Assembly: GCA_963680875.1 (NCBI GenBank)
Contig: OY804580.1
Location: 111,231,534 to 111,295,533 of the forward strand
Length of the DNA: 64,000 nucleotides
Reading direction: 5' to 3'
Source of the DNA: Bathymodiolus brooksi
Taxonomy: Eukaryota; Mollusca; Bivalvia; Mytilida; Modiolidae
In this document: positions 11,283 through 24,521 of the stretch, piece after piece
Numbering within the stretch: the stretch's first letter is position 1
Layout of the letters: each line of letters starts with the position of its first letter
Translations under genes and position numbers: made by a program
Notes under the pieces: model-generated
Told to the model about the DNA's origin: nothing
The model's database searches: none
The model's input: only the letters and a program-made list of their open reading frames with translations

Positions 11283-12473
11283 TTTGTTTTTCTTCGTCTT
11301 GTGTACCCTATGTTGTCAGTTTCTCTGTGTTGTGTTTTGTTTTTCTTTGTCTTGTGTACCCTATATGTTGCCAGTTTCTCTGTGTTGTGTTTTGTTTTTC
11401 TTTGTCTTGTGTACCCTATGTTGTCAGTTTCTCTGGATTGTGTTTTGTTTTTCTTTGTCTTGTGTACCCTATGTTGTCAGTTTCTCTGTGTTTTTGTTTT
11501 GTTTTTCTTTGTCTTGTGTACCCTATGTCGCCAGTTTCTCTGTGTTTTTGTTTTGTTTTTCTTCGTGTTGTGTACCCTATGTTGTCAGTTTCTCTGTGTT
11601 GTGTTTTGTTTTTCTTTGTCTTGTGTACCCTATGTTGTCAATTTCTCTGTGTTTTTGTTTTGTTTTTCTTCGTCTTGTGTACCCTATGTTGTCAGTTTCT
11701 CTGGATTGTTTTTGTTTTGTTTTTCTTTGTCTTGTGTACCCTATGTTGTCAGTTTCTCTGTGTTTTTGTTTTGTTTTTCTTTGTCTTGTGTACCCTATAT
11801 GTTGCCAGTTTCTCTGTGTTGTGTTTTGTTTTTCTTTGTCTTGTGTACCCTATGTTGTCAGTTTCTCTGTGTTTTTGTTTTGTTTTTCTTCGTCTTGTGT
11901 ACCCTATGTTGTCAGTTTCTCTGTGTTTTTGTTTTGTTTTTCTTCGTGTTGTGTACCCTATGTTGTCAGTTTCTCTGTGTTGTGTTTTGTTTTTCTTTGT
12001 CTTGTGTACCCTATGTTGTCAGTTTCTCTGTGTTTTTGTTTTGTTTTTCTTCGTCTTGTGTACCCTATGTTGTCAGTTTCTCTGTGTTTTTGTTTTGTTT
12101 TTCTTTGTCTTGTGTACCCTATGTTGTCAGTTTCTCTGTGTTTTTGTTTTGTTTTTCTTTGTCTTGTGTACCCTATATGTTGCCAGTTTCTCTGTGTTGT
12201 GTTTTGTTTTTCTTTGTCTTGTGTACCCTATGTTGTCAGTTTCTCTGTGTTTTTGTTTTGTTTTTCTTCGTCTTGTGTACCCTATGTTGCCAGTTTCTCT
12301 GTGTTTTTGTTTTGTTTTTCTTTGTCTTGTGTACCCTATGTTGTCAGTTTCTCTGTGTTTTTGTTTTGTTTTTCTTTGTCTTGTGTACCCTATATGTTGC
12401 CAGTTTCTCTGTGTTGTGTTTTGTTTTTCTTTGTCTTGTGTACCCTATGTTGTCAGTTTCTCTGTGTTTTTGA
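11283..12473 (+). repeat. 1,191-bp HOR unit, A type (11.3-kb block)
   Basis: Twenty-two monomers between two TTTTGATTTG marker monomers, whose TGA ends at 11,282 and 12,473. A-type identity rests on the CTTCGTGTTG monomer after ATGTCGCC, a GTCAATTTC monomer and a GGATTGTTTTTG monomer in the first half. In this block the monomer after CTTCGTGTTG has ordinary TATGTTG; the 43-kb and 55-kb blocks have TATTTTG there. Confidence 0.9.
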
Positions 12474-13700
12474 TTTGTTTTTCTTCGTCTTGTGTACCCT
12501 ATGTTGTCAGTTTCTCTGTGTTGTGTTTTGTTTTTCTTTGTCTTGTGTACCCTATATGTTGCCAGTTTCTCTGTGTTGTGTTTTGTTTTTCTTTGTCTTG
12601 TGTACCCTATGTTGTCAGTTTCTCTGGATTGTGTTTTGTTTTTCTTTGTCTTGTGTACCCTATGTTGTCAGTTTCTCTGTGTTTTTGTTTTGTTTTTCTT
12701 TGTCTTGTGTACCCTATGTCGCCAGTTTCTCTGTGTTTTTGTTTTGTTTTTCTTCGTCTTGTGTACCCTATGTTGTCAGTTTCTCTGTGTTTTTGTTTTG
12801 TTTTTCTTTGTCTTGTGTACCCTATGTTGTCAGTTTCTCTGTGTTTTTGTTTTGTTTTTCTTTGTCTTGTGTACCCTATGTTGTCAGTTTCTCTGTGTTT
12901 TTGTTTTGTTTTTCTTTGTCTTGTGTACCCTATATGTTGCCAGTTTCTCTGTGTTGTGTTTTGTTTTTCCTTGTCTTGTGTACCCTATGTTGTCAGTTTC
13001 TCTGTGTTTTTGTTTTGTTTTTCTTTGTCTTGGGTACCCTATGTTGTCAGTTTCTCTGTGTTTTTGTTTTGTTTTTCTTTGTCTTGTGTACCCTATATGT
13101 TGCCAGTTTCTCTGTGTTGTGTTTTGTTTTTCTTTGTCTTGTGTACCCTATGTTGTCAGTTTCTCTGTGTTTTTGTTTTGTTTTTCTTCGTCTTGTGTAC
13201 CCTATGTTGTCAGTTTCTCTGTGTTTTTGTTTTGTTTTTCTTTGTCTTGTGTACCCTATGTTGTCAGTTTCTCTGTGTTTTTGTTTTGTTTTTCTTTGTC
13301 TTGTGTACCCTATATGTTGCCAGTTTCTCTGTGTTGTGTTTTGTTTTTCTTTGTCTTGTGTACCCTATGTTGTCAGTTTCTCTGTGTTTTTGTTTTGTTT
13401 TTCTTTGTCTTGTGTACCCTATGTCGCCAGTTTCTCTGTGTTTTTGTTTTGTTTTTCTTCGTCTTGTGTACCCTATGTTGTCAGTTTCTCTGTGTTTTTG
13501 TTTTGTTTTTCTTTGTCTTGTGTACCCTATGTTGTCAGTTTCTCTGTGTTTTTGTTTTGTTTTTCTTTGTCTTGTGTACCCTATGTTGTCAGTTTCTCTG
13601 TGTTTTTGTTTTGTTTTTCTTTGTCTTGTGTACCCTATATGTTGCCAGTTTCTCTGTGTTGTGTTTTGTTTTTCTTTGTCTTGTGTACCCTATGTTGTCA
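12474..13700 (+). repeat. 1,191-bp HOR unit, B type (11.3-kb block), end approximate
   Basis: Starts like the A unit but continues with a different order of monomers, and has the diagnostic CTTGGGTACC variant (KpnI-type GGTACC at 13,033-13,038). It lacks the GTCAGTGTC variant seen in later B units. A private CCTTGTC change lies near 12,970. No closing TTTTGATTTG monomer follows, so its 3-prime limit is approximate. Confidence 0.82.
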
Positions 13701-14939
13701 GTTTCTCTGTGTTTTTGTTTTGTTTTTCTTTGTCTTGTGTACCCTATGTTGTCAGTTTCTCTGTGTTGTGTTTTGTTTTTCTTTGTCTTGTGTACCCTAT
13801 GTTGTCAGTTTCTCTGTGTTTTTGTTTTGTTGTTCTTCGTCTTGTGTACCCTATGTTGTCAGTTTCTCTGGATTGTTTTTGTTTTGTTTTTCTTTGTCTT
13901 GTGTACCCTATGTTGTCAGTTTCTCTGTGTTTTTGTTTTGTTTTTCTTTGTCTTGTGTACCCTATATGTTGCCAGTTTCTCTGTGTTGTGTTTTGTTTTT
14001 CTTCGTCTTGTGTACCCTATGTTGTCAGTTTCTCTGTGTTTTTGTTTTGTTTTTCTTTGTCTTGTGTACCCTATGTTGTCAGTTTCTCTGTGTTTTTGTT
14101 TTGTTTTTCTTTGTCTTGTGTACCCTATATGTTGCCAGTTTCTCTGTGTTGTGTTTTGTTTTTCTTTGTCTTGTGTACCCTAAATGTTGCCAGTTTCTCT
14201 GTGTTGTGTTTTGTTTTTCTTCGTCTTGTGTACCCTATGTTGTCAGTTTCTCTGTGTTTTTGTTTTGTTTTTCTTTGTCTTGTGTACCCTATGTTGTCAG
14301 TTTCTCTGTGTTTTTGTTTTGTTTTTCTTTGTCTTGTGTACCCTATGTTGTCAGTTTCTCTGTGTTTTTGTTTTGTTTTTCTCTGTCTTGTGTACCCTAT
14401 ATGTTGCCAGTTTCTCTGTGTTGTGTTTTGTTTTTCTTTGTCTTGTGTACCCTATGTTGTCAGTTTCTCTGTGTTTTTGTTTTGTTTTTCTTCGTCTTGT
14501 GTACCCTATGTTGTCAGTTTCTCTGTGTTTTTGTTTTGTTTTTCTTTGTCTTGTGTACCCTATGTTGTCAGTTTCTCTGTGTTTTTGTTTTGTTTTTCTT
14601 CGTCTTGTGTACCCTATGTTGTCAGTTTCTCTGGATTGTTTTTGGTTTGTTTTTCTTTGTCTTGTGTACCCTATGTTGTCAGTTTCTCTGTGTTTTTGTT
14701 TTGTTTTTCTTTGTCTTGTGTACCCTATATGTTGCCAGTTTCTCTGTGTTTTTGTTTTGTTTTTCTTCGTCTTGTGTACCCTATGTTGCCAGTTTCTCTG
14801 TGTTTTTGTTTTGTTTTTCTTCGTCTTGTGTACCCTATGTTGTCAGTTTCTCTGTGTTTTTGTTTTGTTTTTCATTGTCTTGTGTACCCTATGTTGTCAG
14901 TTTCTCTGTGTTTTTGTTTTGTTTTTCTTTGTCTTGTGT
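13701..14939 (+). repeat. Transitional satellite segment between the A/B block and the 2.8-kb HOR
   Basis: Contains the TTGTTGTTCTTCG variant (13,831), which also closes the A/B blocks at 47,970 and 59,964, so its first half is the usual 3-prime flank of an A/B block. CTCTGTC without the ACCATAT change is seen near 14,380. At about 14,750 a type II monomer has the long T tract where the next HOR copy has TGTAGTG. Only satellite sequence is present. Confidence 0.78.
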
Positions 14940-17761
14940 ACCGTAAATATTGCCAGTTTCTCTGTGTTGTGTTTTGTTTTTCTTCGTCTTGTGTACCCTA
15001 TGTTGTCAGTTTCTCTGTGTTTTTGTTTTGTTTTTCTTTGTCTTGTGTACCCTATGTTGTCAGTTTCTCTGTGTTTTTGTTTTGTTTTTCTTCGTCTTGT
15101 GTACCCTATGTTGTTAGTTTCTCTGTGTTTTTGTTTTGTTTTTCTTTGTCTTGTGTACCCTATGTTGTCAGTTTCTCTGTGTTTTTGTTTTGTTTTTCTT
15201 TGTCTTGTGTACCCTATGTTGTCAGTTTCTCTGTGTTTTTGTTTTGTTTTTCTTTGTCTTGTGTACCCTATATGTTGCCAGTTTCTCTGTGTTGTGTTTT
15301 GTTTTTCTTTGTCTTGTGTACCCTATGTTGTCAGTTTCTCTGTGTTTTTGTTTTGTTTTTCTTTGTCTTGTGTACCCTATGTTGTCAGTTTCTCTGTGTT
15401 GTGTTTTGTTTTTCTTTGTCTTGTGTACCCTATGTTGTCAGTTTCTCTGTGTTTTTGTTTTGTTTTTCTTCGTCTTGTGTACCCTATATGTTGCCAGTTT
15501 CTCTGTGTAGTGTTTTGTTTTTCTTCGTCTTGTGTACCCTATGTTGCCAGTTTCTCTGTGTTTTTGTTTTGTTTTTCTTTGTCTTGTGTACCCTATGTTG
15601 TCAGTTTCTCTGTGTTTTTGTTTTGTTTTTCTTTGTCTTGTGTACCCTATGTTGTCAGTTTCTCTGTGTTTTTGTTTTGTTTTTCTTTGTCTTGTGTACC
15701 CTAAATGTTGCCAGTTTCTCTGTGTTGTGTTTTGTTTTTCTTCGTCTTGTGTACCCTATGTTGTCAGTTTCTCTGTGTTTTTGTTTTGTTTTTCTTTGTC
15801 TTGTGTACCCTATGTTGTCAGTTTCTCTGTGTTTTTGTTTTGTTTTTCTCTGTCTTGTGTACCATATATGTTGCCAGTTTCTCTGTGTTGTGTTTTGTTT
15901 TTCTTTGTCTTGTGTACCCTATGTTGTCAGTTTCTCTGTGTTTTTGTTTTGTTTTTCTTCGTGTTGTGTACCCTATGTTGTCAGTTTCTCTGTGTTTTTG
16001 TTTTGTTTTTCTTCGTGTTGTGTACCCTATGTTGTCAGTTTCTCTGTGTTGTGTTTTGTTTTTCTTTGTCTTGTGTACCCTATGTTGTCAATTTCTCTGT
16101 GTTTTTGTTTTGTTTTTCTTCGTCTTGTGTACCCTATGTTGTCAGTTTCTCTGGATTGTTTTTGTTTTGTTTTTCTTTGTCTTGTGTACCCTATGTTGTC
16201 AGTTTCTCTGTGTTTTTGTTTTGTTTTTCTTTGTCTTGTGTACCCTATATGTTGCCAGTTTCTCTGTGTTGTGTTTTGTTTTTCTTTGTCTTGTGTACCC
16301 TATGTTGTCAGTTTCTCTGTGTTTTTGTTTTGTTTTTCTTCGTCTTGTGTACCCTATGTTGTCAGTTTCTCTGTGTTTTTGTTTTGTTTTTCTTTGTCTT
16401 GTGTACCCTATGTTGTCAGTTTCTCTGTGTTTTTGTTTTGTTTTTCTTTGTCTTGTGTACCCTATATGTTGCCAGTTTCTCTGTGTTGTGTTTTGTTTTT
16501 CTTTGTCTTGTGTACCCTATGTTGTCAGTTTCTCTGTGTTTTTGTTTTGTTTTTCTTCGTCTTGTGTACCCTATGTTGTCAGTTTCTCTGTGTTTTTGTT
16601 TTGTTTTTCTTCGTGTTGTGTACCCTATGTTGTCAGTTTCTCTGTGTTGTGTTTTGTTTTTCTTTGTCTTGTGTACCCTATGTTGTCAGTTTCTCTGTGT
16701 TTTTGTTTTGTTTTTCTTTGTCTTGTGTACCCTATGTTGTCAGTTTCTCTGTGTTTTTGTTTTGTTTTTCTTTGTCTTGTGTACCCTATATGTTGCCAGT
16801 TTCTGTGTGTTGTGTTTTGTTTTTCTTTGTCTTGTGTACCCTATGTTGTCAGTTTCTCTGTGTTTTTGTTTTGTTTTTCTTCGTCTTGTGTACCCTATGT
16901 TATCTGTTTCTCTATGTTGTGTTTTGTTTTTCTTTGTCTTGTGTACCCTATTTGTTGCCAGTTTCTCTGTGTTTTTGTTTTGTTTTTCTTTGTCTTGTGT
17001 ACCCTATGTTGTCAGTTTCTCTGTGTTTTTGTTTTGTTTTTCTTTGTCTTGTGTACCCTATATGTTGCCAGTTTCTCTGTGTTGTGTTTTGTTTTTCTTC
17101 GTCTTGTGTACTCTATGTTGTCAGTTTCTCTGTGTTTTTGTTTTGTTTTTCTTTGTCTTGTGTACCCTATGTTGTCAGTTTCTCTGTGTTTTTGTTTTGT
17201 TTTTCTTTGTCTTGTGTACCCTATGTCGCCAGTTTCTCTGTGTTTTTGTTTTGTTTTTCTTCGTCTTGTGTACCCTATGTTGTCAGTTTCTCTGTGTTTT
17301 TGTTTTGTTTTTCTTTGTCTTGTGTACCCTATGTTGTCAGTTTCTCTGTGTTTTTGTTTTGTTTTTCTTTGTCTTGTGTACCCTATGTTGTCAGTTTCTG
17401 TGTGTTTTTGTTTTGTTTTTCTTCGTCTTGTGTACCCTATGTTGTCAGTTTCTCTGGATTGTTTTTGGTTTGTTTTTCTTTGTCTTGTGTACCCTATGTT
17501 GTCAGTTTCTCTGTGTTTTTGTTTTGTTTTTCTTTGTCTTGTGTACCCTATATGTTGCCAGTTTCTCTGTGTAGTGTTTTGTTTTTCTTCGTCTTGTGTA
17601 CCCTATGTTGCCAGTTTCTCTGTGTTTTTGTTTTGTTTTTCTTCGTCTTGTGTACCCTATGTTGTCAGTTTCTCTGTGTTTTTGTTTTGTTTTTCATTGT
17701 CTTGTATACCCTATGTTGTCAGTTTCTCTGTGTTTTTGTTTTGTTTTTCTTTGTCTTGTGT
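14940..17761 (+). repeat. 2,822-bp HOR, copy 1
   Basis: Begins at an ACCGTAAATATTGCC monomer and repeats with period 2,822 at that marker (14,940 and 17,762), at GTTGTTAG (about 15,114 and 17,936), at the TGTAGTG stop (15,510 and 18,332) and at the ACCATATATG pair (about 15,870 and 18,692). Private changes are GTTTCTGTGTG near 17,397 and CTTGTATACC near 17,705, which removes a GTAC site. Confidence 0.88.
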
Positions 17762-20450
17762 ACCGTAAATATTGCCAGTTTCTCTGTGTTGTGTTTTGTT
17801 TTTCTTCGTCTTGTGTACCCTATGTTGTCAGTTTCTCTGTGTTTTTGTTTTGTTTTTCTTTGTCTTGTGTACCCTATGTTGTCAGTTTCTCTGTGTTTTT
17901 GTTTTGTTTTTCTTCGTCTTGTGTACCCTATGTTGTTAGTTTCTCTGTGTTTTTGTTTTGTTTTTCTTTGTCTTGTGTACCCTATGTTGTCAGTTTCTCT
18001 GTGTTTTTGTTTTGTTTTTCTTTGTCTTGTGTACCCTATGTTGTCAGTTTCTCTGTGTTTTTGTTTTGTTTTTCTTTGTCTTGTGTACCCTATATGTTGC
18101 CAGTTTCTCTGTGTTGTGTTTTGTTTTTCTTTGTCTTGTGTACCCTATGTTGTCAGTTTCTCTGTGTTTTTGTTTTGTTTTTCTTTGTCTTGTGTACCCT
18201 ATGTTGTCAGTTTCTCTGTGTTGTGTTTTGTTTTTCTTTGTCTTGTGTACCCTATGTTGTCAGTTTCTCTGTGTTTTTGTTTTGTTTTTCTTCGTCTTGT
18301 GTACCCTATATGTTGCCAGTTTCTCTGTGTAGTGTTTTGTTTTTCTTCGTCTTGTGTACCCTATGTTGCCAGTTTCTCTGTGTTTTTGTTTTGTTTTTCT
18401 TTGTCTTGTGTACCCTATGTTGTCAGTTTCTCTGTGTTTTTGTTTTGTTTTTCTTTGTCTTGTGTACCCTATGTTGTCAGTTTCTCTGTGTTTTTGTTTT
18501 GTTTTTCTTTGTCTTGTGTACCCTAAATGTTGCCAGTTTCTCTGTGTTGTGTTTTGTTTTTCTTCGTCTTGTGTACCCTATGTTGTCAGTTTCTCTGTGT
18601 TTTTGTTTTGTTTTTCTTTGTCTTGTGTACCCTATGTTGTCAGTTTCTCTGTGTTTTTGTTTTGTTTTTCTCTGTCTTGTGTACCATATATGTTGCCAGT
18701 TTCTCTGTGTTGTGTTTTGTTTTTCTTTGTCTTGTGTACCCTATGTTGTCAGTTTCTCTGTGTTTTTGTTTTGTTTTTCTTCGTGTTGTGTACCCTATGT
18801 TGTCAGTTTCTCTGTGTTTTTGTTTTGTTTTTCTTCGTGTTGTGTACCCTATGTTGTCAGTTTCTCTGTGTTGTGTTTTGTTTTTCTTTGTCTTGTGTAC
18901 CCTATGTTGTCAATTTCTCTGTGTTTTTGTTTTGTTTTTCTTCGTCTTGTGTACCCTATGTTGTCAGTTTCTCTGGATTGTTTTTGTTTTGTTTTTCTTT
19001 GTCTTGTGTACCCTATGTTGTCAGTTTCTCTGTGTTTTTGTTTTGTTTTTCTTTGTCTTGTGTACCCTATATGTTGCCAGTTTCTCTGTGTTGTGTTTTG
19101 TTTTTCTTTGTCTTGTGTACCCTATGTTGTCAGTTTCTCTGTGTTTTTGTTTTGTTTTTCTTCGTCTTGTGTACCCTATGTTGTCAGTTTCTCTGTGTTT
19201 TTGTTTTGTTTTTCTTTGTCTTGTGTACCCTATGTTGTCAGTTTCTCTGTGTTTTTGTTTTGTTTTTCTTTGTCTTGTGTACCCTATATGTTGCCAGTTT
19301 CTCTGTGTTGTGTTTTGTTTTTCTTTGTCTTGTGTACCCTATGTTGTCAGTTTCTCTGTGTTTTTGTTTTGTTTTTCTTCGTCTTGTGTACCCTATGTTG
19401 TCAGTTTCTCTGTGTTTTTGTTTTGTTTTTCTTCGTGTTGTGTACCCTATGTTGTCAGTTTCTCTGTGTTGTGTTTTGTTTTTCTTTGTCTTGTGTACCC
19501 TATGTTGTCAGTTTCTCTGTGTTTTTGTTTTGTTTTTCTTTGTCTTGTGTACCCTATGTTGTCAGTTTCTCTGTGTTTTTGTTTTGTTTTTCTTTGTCTT
19601 GTGTACCCTATATGTTGCCAGTTTCTGTGTGTTGTGTTTTGTTTTTCTTTGTCTTGTGTACCCTATGTTGTCAGTTTCTCTGTGTTTTTGTTTTGTTTTT
19701 CTTCGTCTTGTGTACCCTATGTTATCTGTTTCTCTATGTTGTGTTTTGTTTTTCTTTGTCTTGTGTACCCTATTTGTTGCCAGTTTCTCTGTGTTTTTGT
19801 TTTGTTTTTCTTTGTCTTGTGTACCCTATGTTGTCAGTTTCTCTGTGTTTTTGTTTTGTTTTTCTTTGTCTTGTGTACCCTATATGTTGCCAGTTTCTCT
19901 GTGTTGTGTTTTGTTTTTCTTCGTCTTGTGTACTCTATGTTGTCAGTTTCTCTGTGTTTTTGTTTTGTTTTTCTTTGTCTTGTGTACCCTATGTTGTCAG
20001 TTTCTCTGTGTTTTTGTTTTGTTTTTCTTTGTCTTGTGTACCCTATGTCGCCAGTTTCTCTGTGTTTTTGTTTTGTTTTTCTTCGTCTTGTGTACCCTAT
20101 GTTGTCAGTTTCTCTGTGTTTTTGTTTTGTTTTTCTTTGTCTTGTGTACCCTATGTTGTCAGTTTCTCTGTGTTTTTGTTTTGTTTTTCTTTGTCTTGTG
20201 TACCCTATGTTGTCAGTTTCTCTGTGTTTTTGTTTTGTTTTTCTTTGTCTTGTGTACCCTATGTTGTCAGTTTCTCTGTGTTTTTGTTTTGTTTTTCTTC
20301 GTCTTGTGTACCCTATGTTGTCAGTTTCTCTGGATTGTTTTTGGTTTGTTTTTCTTTGTCTTGTGTACCCTATGTTGTCAGTTTCTCTGTGTTTTTGTTT
20401 TGTTTTTCTTTGTCTTGTGTACCCTATATGTTGCCAGTTTCTCTGTGTAG
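17762..20450 (+). repeat. 2.8-kb HOR, copy 2 (one extra monomer)
   Basis: Same order of markers as copy 1 plus one more 54-bp monomer late in the unit, so the next spacing is 2,876 (GTTGTTAG at about 17,936 and 20,812). The end is set at the TGTAGTG stop at 20,450. The 18,527-20,644 stretch matches 26,560-28,677 and 34,756-36,873 closely, linking this HOR to the 4-kb HOR that follows. Confidence 0.86.
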
Positions 20451-23400
20451 TGTTTTGTTTTTCTTCGTCTTGTGTACCCTATGTTGCCAGTTTCTCTGTG
20501 TTTTTGTTTTGTTTTTCTTCGTCTTGTGTACCCTATGTTGTCAGTTTCTCTGTGTTTTTGTTTTGTTTTTCATTGTCTTGTGTACCCTATGTTGTCAGTT
20601 TCTCTGTGTTTTTGTTTTGTTTTTCTTTGTCTTGTGTACCCTAAATGTTGCCAGTTTCTCTGTGTTGTGTTTTGTTTTTCTTCGTCTTGTGTACCCTATG
20701 TTGTCAGTTTCTCTGTGTTTTTGTTTTGTTTTTCTTTGTCTTGTGTACCCTATGTTGTCAGTTTCTCTGTGTTTTTGTTTTGTTTTTCTTTGTCTTGTGT
20801 ACCCTATGTTGTTAGTTTCTCTGTGTTTTTGTTTTGTTTTTCTTTGTCTTGTGTACCCTATGTTGTCAGTTTCTCTGTGTTTTTGTTTTGTTTTTCTTTG
20901 TCTTGTGTACCCTATGTTGTCAGTTTCTCTGTGTTTTTGTTTTGGTTTTCTTTGTCTTGTGTACCCTATATGTTGCCAGTTTCTCTGTGTTGTGTTTTGT
21001 TTTTCTTTGTCTTGTGTACCCTATGTTGTCAGTTTCTCTGTGTTTTTGTTTTGTTTTTCTTTGTCTTGTGTACCCTATGTTGTCAGTTTCTCTGTGTTGT
21101 GTTTTGTTTTTCTTTGTCTTGTGTACCCTATGTTGTCAGTTTCTCTGTGTTTTTGTTTTGTTTTTCTTCGTCTTGTGTACCCTATGTTGTCAGTTTCTCT
21201 GGATTGTTTTTGTTTTGTTTTTCTTTGTCTTGTGTACCCTATGTTGTCAGTTTCTCTGTGTTTTTGTTTTGTTTTTCTTTGTCTTGTGTACCCTATATGT
21301 TGCCAGTTTCTCTGTGTTGTGTTTTGTTTTTCTTTGTCTTGTGTACCCTATGTTGTCAGTTTCTCTGTGTTTTTGTTTTGTTTTTCTTCGTCTTGTGTAC
21401 CCTATGTTGTCAGTTTCTCTGTGTTTTTGTTTTGTTTTTCTTTGTCTTGTGTACCCTATGTTGTCAGTTTCTCTGTGTTTTTGTTTTGTTTTTCTTTGTC
21501 TTGTGTACCCTATATGTTGCCAGTTTCTCTGTGTTGTGTTTTGTTTTTCTTTGTCTTGTGTACCCTATGTTGTCAGTTTCTCTGTGTTTTTGTTTTGTTT
21601 TTCTTCGTCTTGTGTACCCTATGTTGTCAGTTTCTCTGTGTTTTTGTTTTGTTTTTCTTCGTGTTGTGTACCCTATGTTGTCAGTTTCTCTGTGTTGTGT
21701 TTTGTTTTTCTTTGTCTTGTGTACCCTATGTTGTCAGTTTCTCTGTGTTTTTGTTTTGTTTTTCTTTGTCTTGTGTACCCTATGTTGTCAGTTTCTCTGT
21801 GTTTTTGTTTTGTTTTTCTTTGTCTTGTGTACCCTATATGTTGCCAGTTTCTGTGTGTTGTGTTTTGTTTTTCTTTGTCTTGTGTACCCTATGTTGTCAG
21901 TTTCTCTGTGTTTTTGTTTTGTTTTTCTTCGTCTTGTGTACCCTATGTTATCTGTTTCTCTATGTTGTGTTTTGTTTTTCTTTGTCTTGTGTACCCTATT
22001 TGTTGCCAGTTTCTCTGTGTTTTTGTTTTGTTTTTCTTTGTCTTGTGTACCCTATGTTGTCAGTTTCTCTGTGTTTTTGTTTTGTTTTTCTTTGTCTTGT
22101 GTACCCTATATGTTGCCAGTTTCTCTGTGTTGTGTTTTGTTTTTCTTCGTCTTGTGTACTCTATGTTGTCAGTTTCTCTGTGTTTTTGTTTTGTTTTTCT
22201 TTGTCTTGTGTACCCTATGTTGTCAGTTTCTCTGTGTTTTTGTTTTGTTTTTCTTTGTCTTGTGTACCCTATGTCGCCAGTTTCTCTGTGTTTTTGTTTT
22301 GTTTTTCTTCGTCTTGTGTACCCTATGTTGTCAGTTTCTCTGTGTTTTTGTTTTGTTTTTCTTTGTCTTGTGTACCCTATGTTGTCAGTTTCTCTGTGTT
22401 TTTGTTTTGTTTTTCTTTGTCTTGTGTACCCTATGTTGTCAGTTTCTCTGTGTTTTTGTTTTGTTTTTCTTTGTCTTGTGTACCCTAAATGTTGCCAGTT
22501 TCTCTGTGTTGTGTTTTGTTTTTCTTCGTCTTGTGTACCCTATGTTGTCAGTTTCTCTGTGTTTTTGTTTTGTTTTTCTTTGTCTTGTGTACCCTATGTT
22601 GTCAGTTTCTCTGTGTTTTTGTTTTGTTTTTCTCTGTCTTGTGTACCATATATGTTGCCAGTTTCTCTGTGTTGTGTTTTGTTTTTCTTTGTCTTGTGTA
22701 CCCTATGTTGTCAGTTTCTCTGTGTTTTTGTTTTGTTTTTCTTCGTGTTGTGTACCCTATGTTGTCAGTTTCTCTGTGTTTTTGTTTTGTTTTTCTTCGT
22801 GTTGTGTACCCTATGTTGTCAGTTTCTCTGTGTTGTGTTTTGTTTTTCTTTGTCTTGTGTACCCTATGTTGTCAATTTCTCTGTGTTTTTGTTTTGTTTT
22901 TCTTCGTCTTGTGTACCCTATGTTGTCAGTTTCTCTGGATTGTTTTTGTTTTGTTTTTCTTTGTCTTGTGTACCCTATGTTGTCAGTTTCTCTGTGTTTT
23001 TGTTTTGTTTTTCTTTGTCTTGTGTACCCTATATGTTGCCAGTTTCTCTGTGTTGTGTTTTGTTTTTCTTTGTCTTGTGTACCCTATGTTGTCAGTTTCT
23101 CTGTGTTTTTGTTTTGTTTTTCTTCGTCTTGTGTACCCTATGTTGTCAGTTTCTCTGTGTTTTTGTTTTGTTTTTCTTTGTCTTGTGTACCCTATGTTGT
23201 CAGTTTCTCTGTGTTTTTGTTTTGTTTTTCTTTGTCTTGTGTACCCTATATGTTGCCAGTTTCTCTGTGTTGTGTTTTGTTTTTCTTTGTCTTGTGTACC
23301 CTATGTTGTCAGTTTCTCTGTGTTTTTGTTTTGTTTTTCTTCGTCTTGTGTACCCTATGTTGTCAGTTTCTCTGTGTTTTTGTTTTGTTTTTCTTCGTGT

Positions 23401-24521
23401 TGTGTACCCTATGTTGTCAGTTTCTCTGTGTTGTGTTTTGTTTTTCTTTGTCTTGTGTACCCTATGTTGTCAGTTTCTCTGTGTTTTTGTTTTGTTTTTC
23501 TTTGTCTTGTGTACCCTATGTTGTCAGTTTCTCTGTGTTTTTGTTTTGTTTTTCTTTGTCTTGTGTACCCTATATGTTGCCAGTTTCTGTGTGTTGTGTT
23601 TTGTTTTTCTTTGTCTTGTGTACCCTATGTTGTCAGTTTCTCTGTGTTTTTGTTTTGTTTTTCTTCGTCTTGTGTACCCTATGTTATCTGTTTCTCTATG
23701 TTGTGTTTTGTTTTTCTTTGTCTTGTGTACCCTATTTGTTGCCAGTTTCTCTGTGTTTTTGTTTTGTTTTTCTTTGTCTTGTGTACCCTATGTTGTCAGT
23801 TTCTCTGTGTTTTTGTTTTGTTTTTCTTTGTCTTGTGTACCCTATATGTTGCCAGTTTCTCTGTGTTGTGTTTTGTTTTTCTTCGTCTTGTGTACCCTAT
23901 GTTGTCAGTTTCTCTGTGTTTTTGTTTTGTTTTTCTTTGTCTTGTGTACCCTATATGTTGCCAGTTTCTCTGTGTTGTGTTTTGTTTTTCTTCGTCTTGT
24001 GTACTCTATGTTGTCAGTTTCTCTGTGTTTTTGTTTTGTTTTTCTTTGTCTTGTGTACCCTATGTTGTCAGTTTCTCTGTGTTTTTGTTTTGTTTTTCTT
24101 TGTCTTGTGTACCCTATGTCGCCAGTTTCTCTGTGTTTTTGTTTTGTTTTTCTTCGTCTTGTGTACCCTATGTTGTCAGTTTCTCTGTGTTTTTGTTTTG
24201 TTTTTCTTTGTCTTGTGTACCCTATGTTGTCAGTTTCTCTGTGTTTTTGTTTTGTTTTTCTTTGTCTTGTGTACCCTATGTTGTCAGTTTCTCTGTGTTT
24301 TTGTTTTGTTTTTCTTTGTCTTGTGTACCCTATGTTGTCAGTTTCTCTGTGTTTTTGTTTTGTTTTTCTTCGTCTTGTGTACCCTATGTTGTCAGTTTCT
24401 CTGGATTGTTTTTGGTTTGTTTTTCTTTGTCTTGTGTACCCTATGTTGTCAGTTTCTCTGTGTTTTTGTTTTGTTTTTCTTTGTCTTGTGTACCCTATAT
24501 GTTGCCAGTTTCTCTGTGTAG
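20451..24521 (+). repeat. 4-kb HOR, copy 1 (4,071 bp)
   Basis: Bounded by TGTAGTG stops at 20,450 and 24,521. Internal landmarks in order are ACCCTAAATGTTGCC (about 20,638), GTTGTTAG (20,812), GGATTGTTTTTG, GTTATCTG with CTCTATG, ATGTCGCC, a second ACCCTAAATG (about 22,486) and CTCTGTC/ACCATAT (about 22,632). It exceeds the 2,876-bp unit before it by 1,195 bp, about 22 monomers. A private TTTTGGTTTTC change lies near 20,944. Confidence 0.87.
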
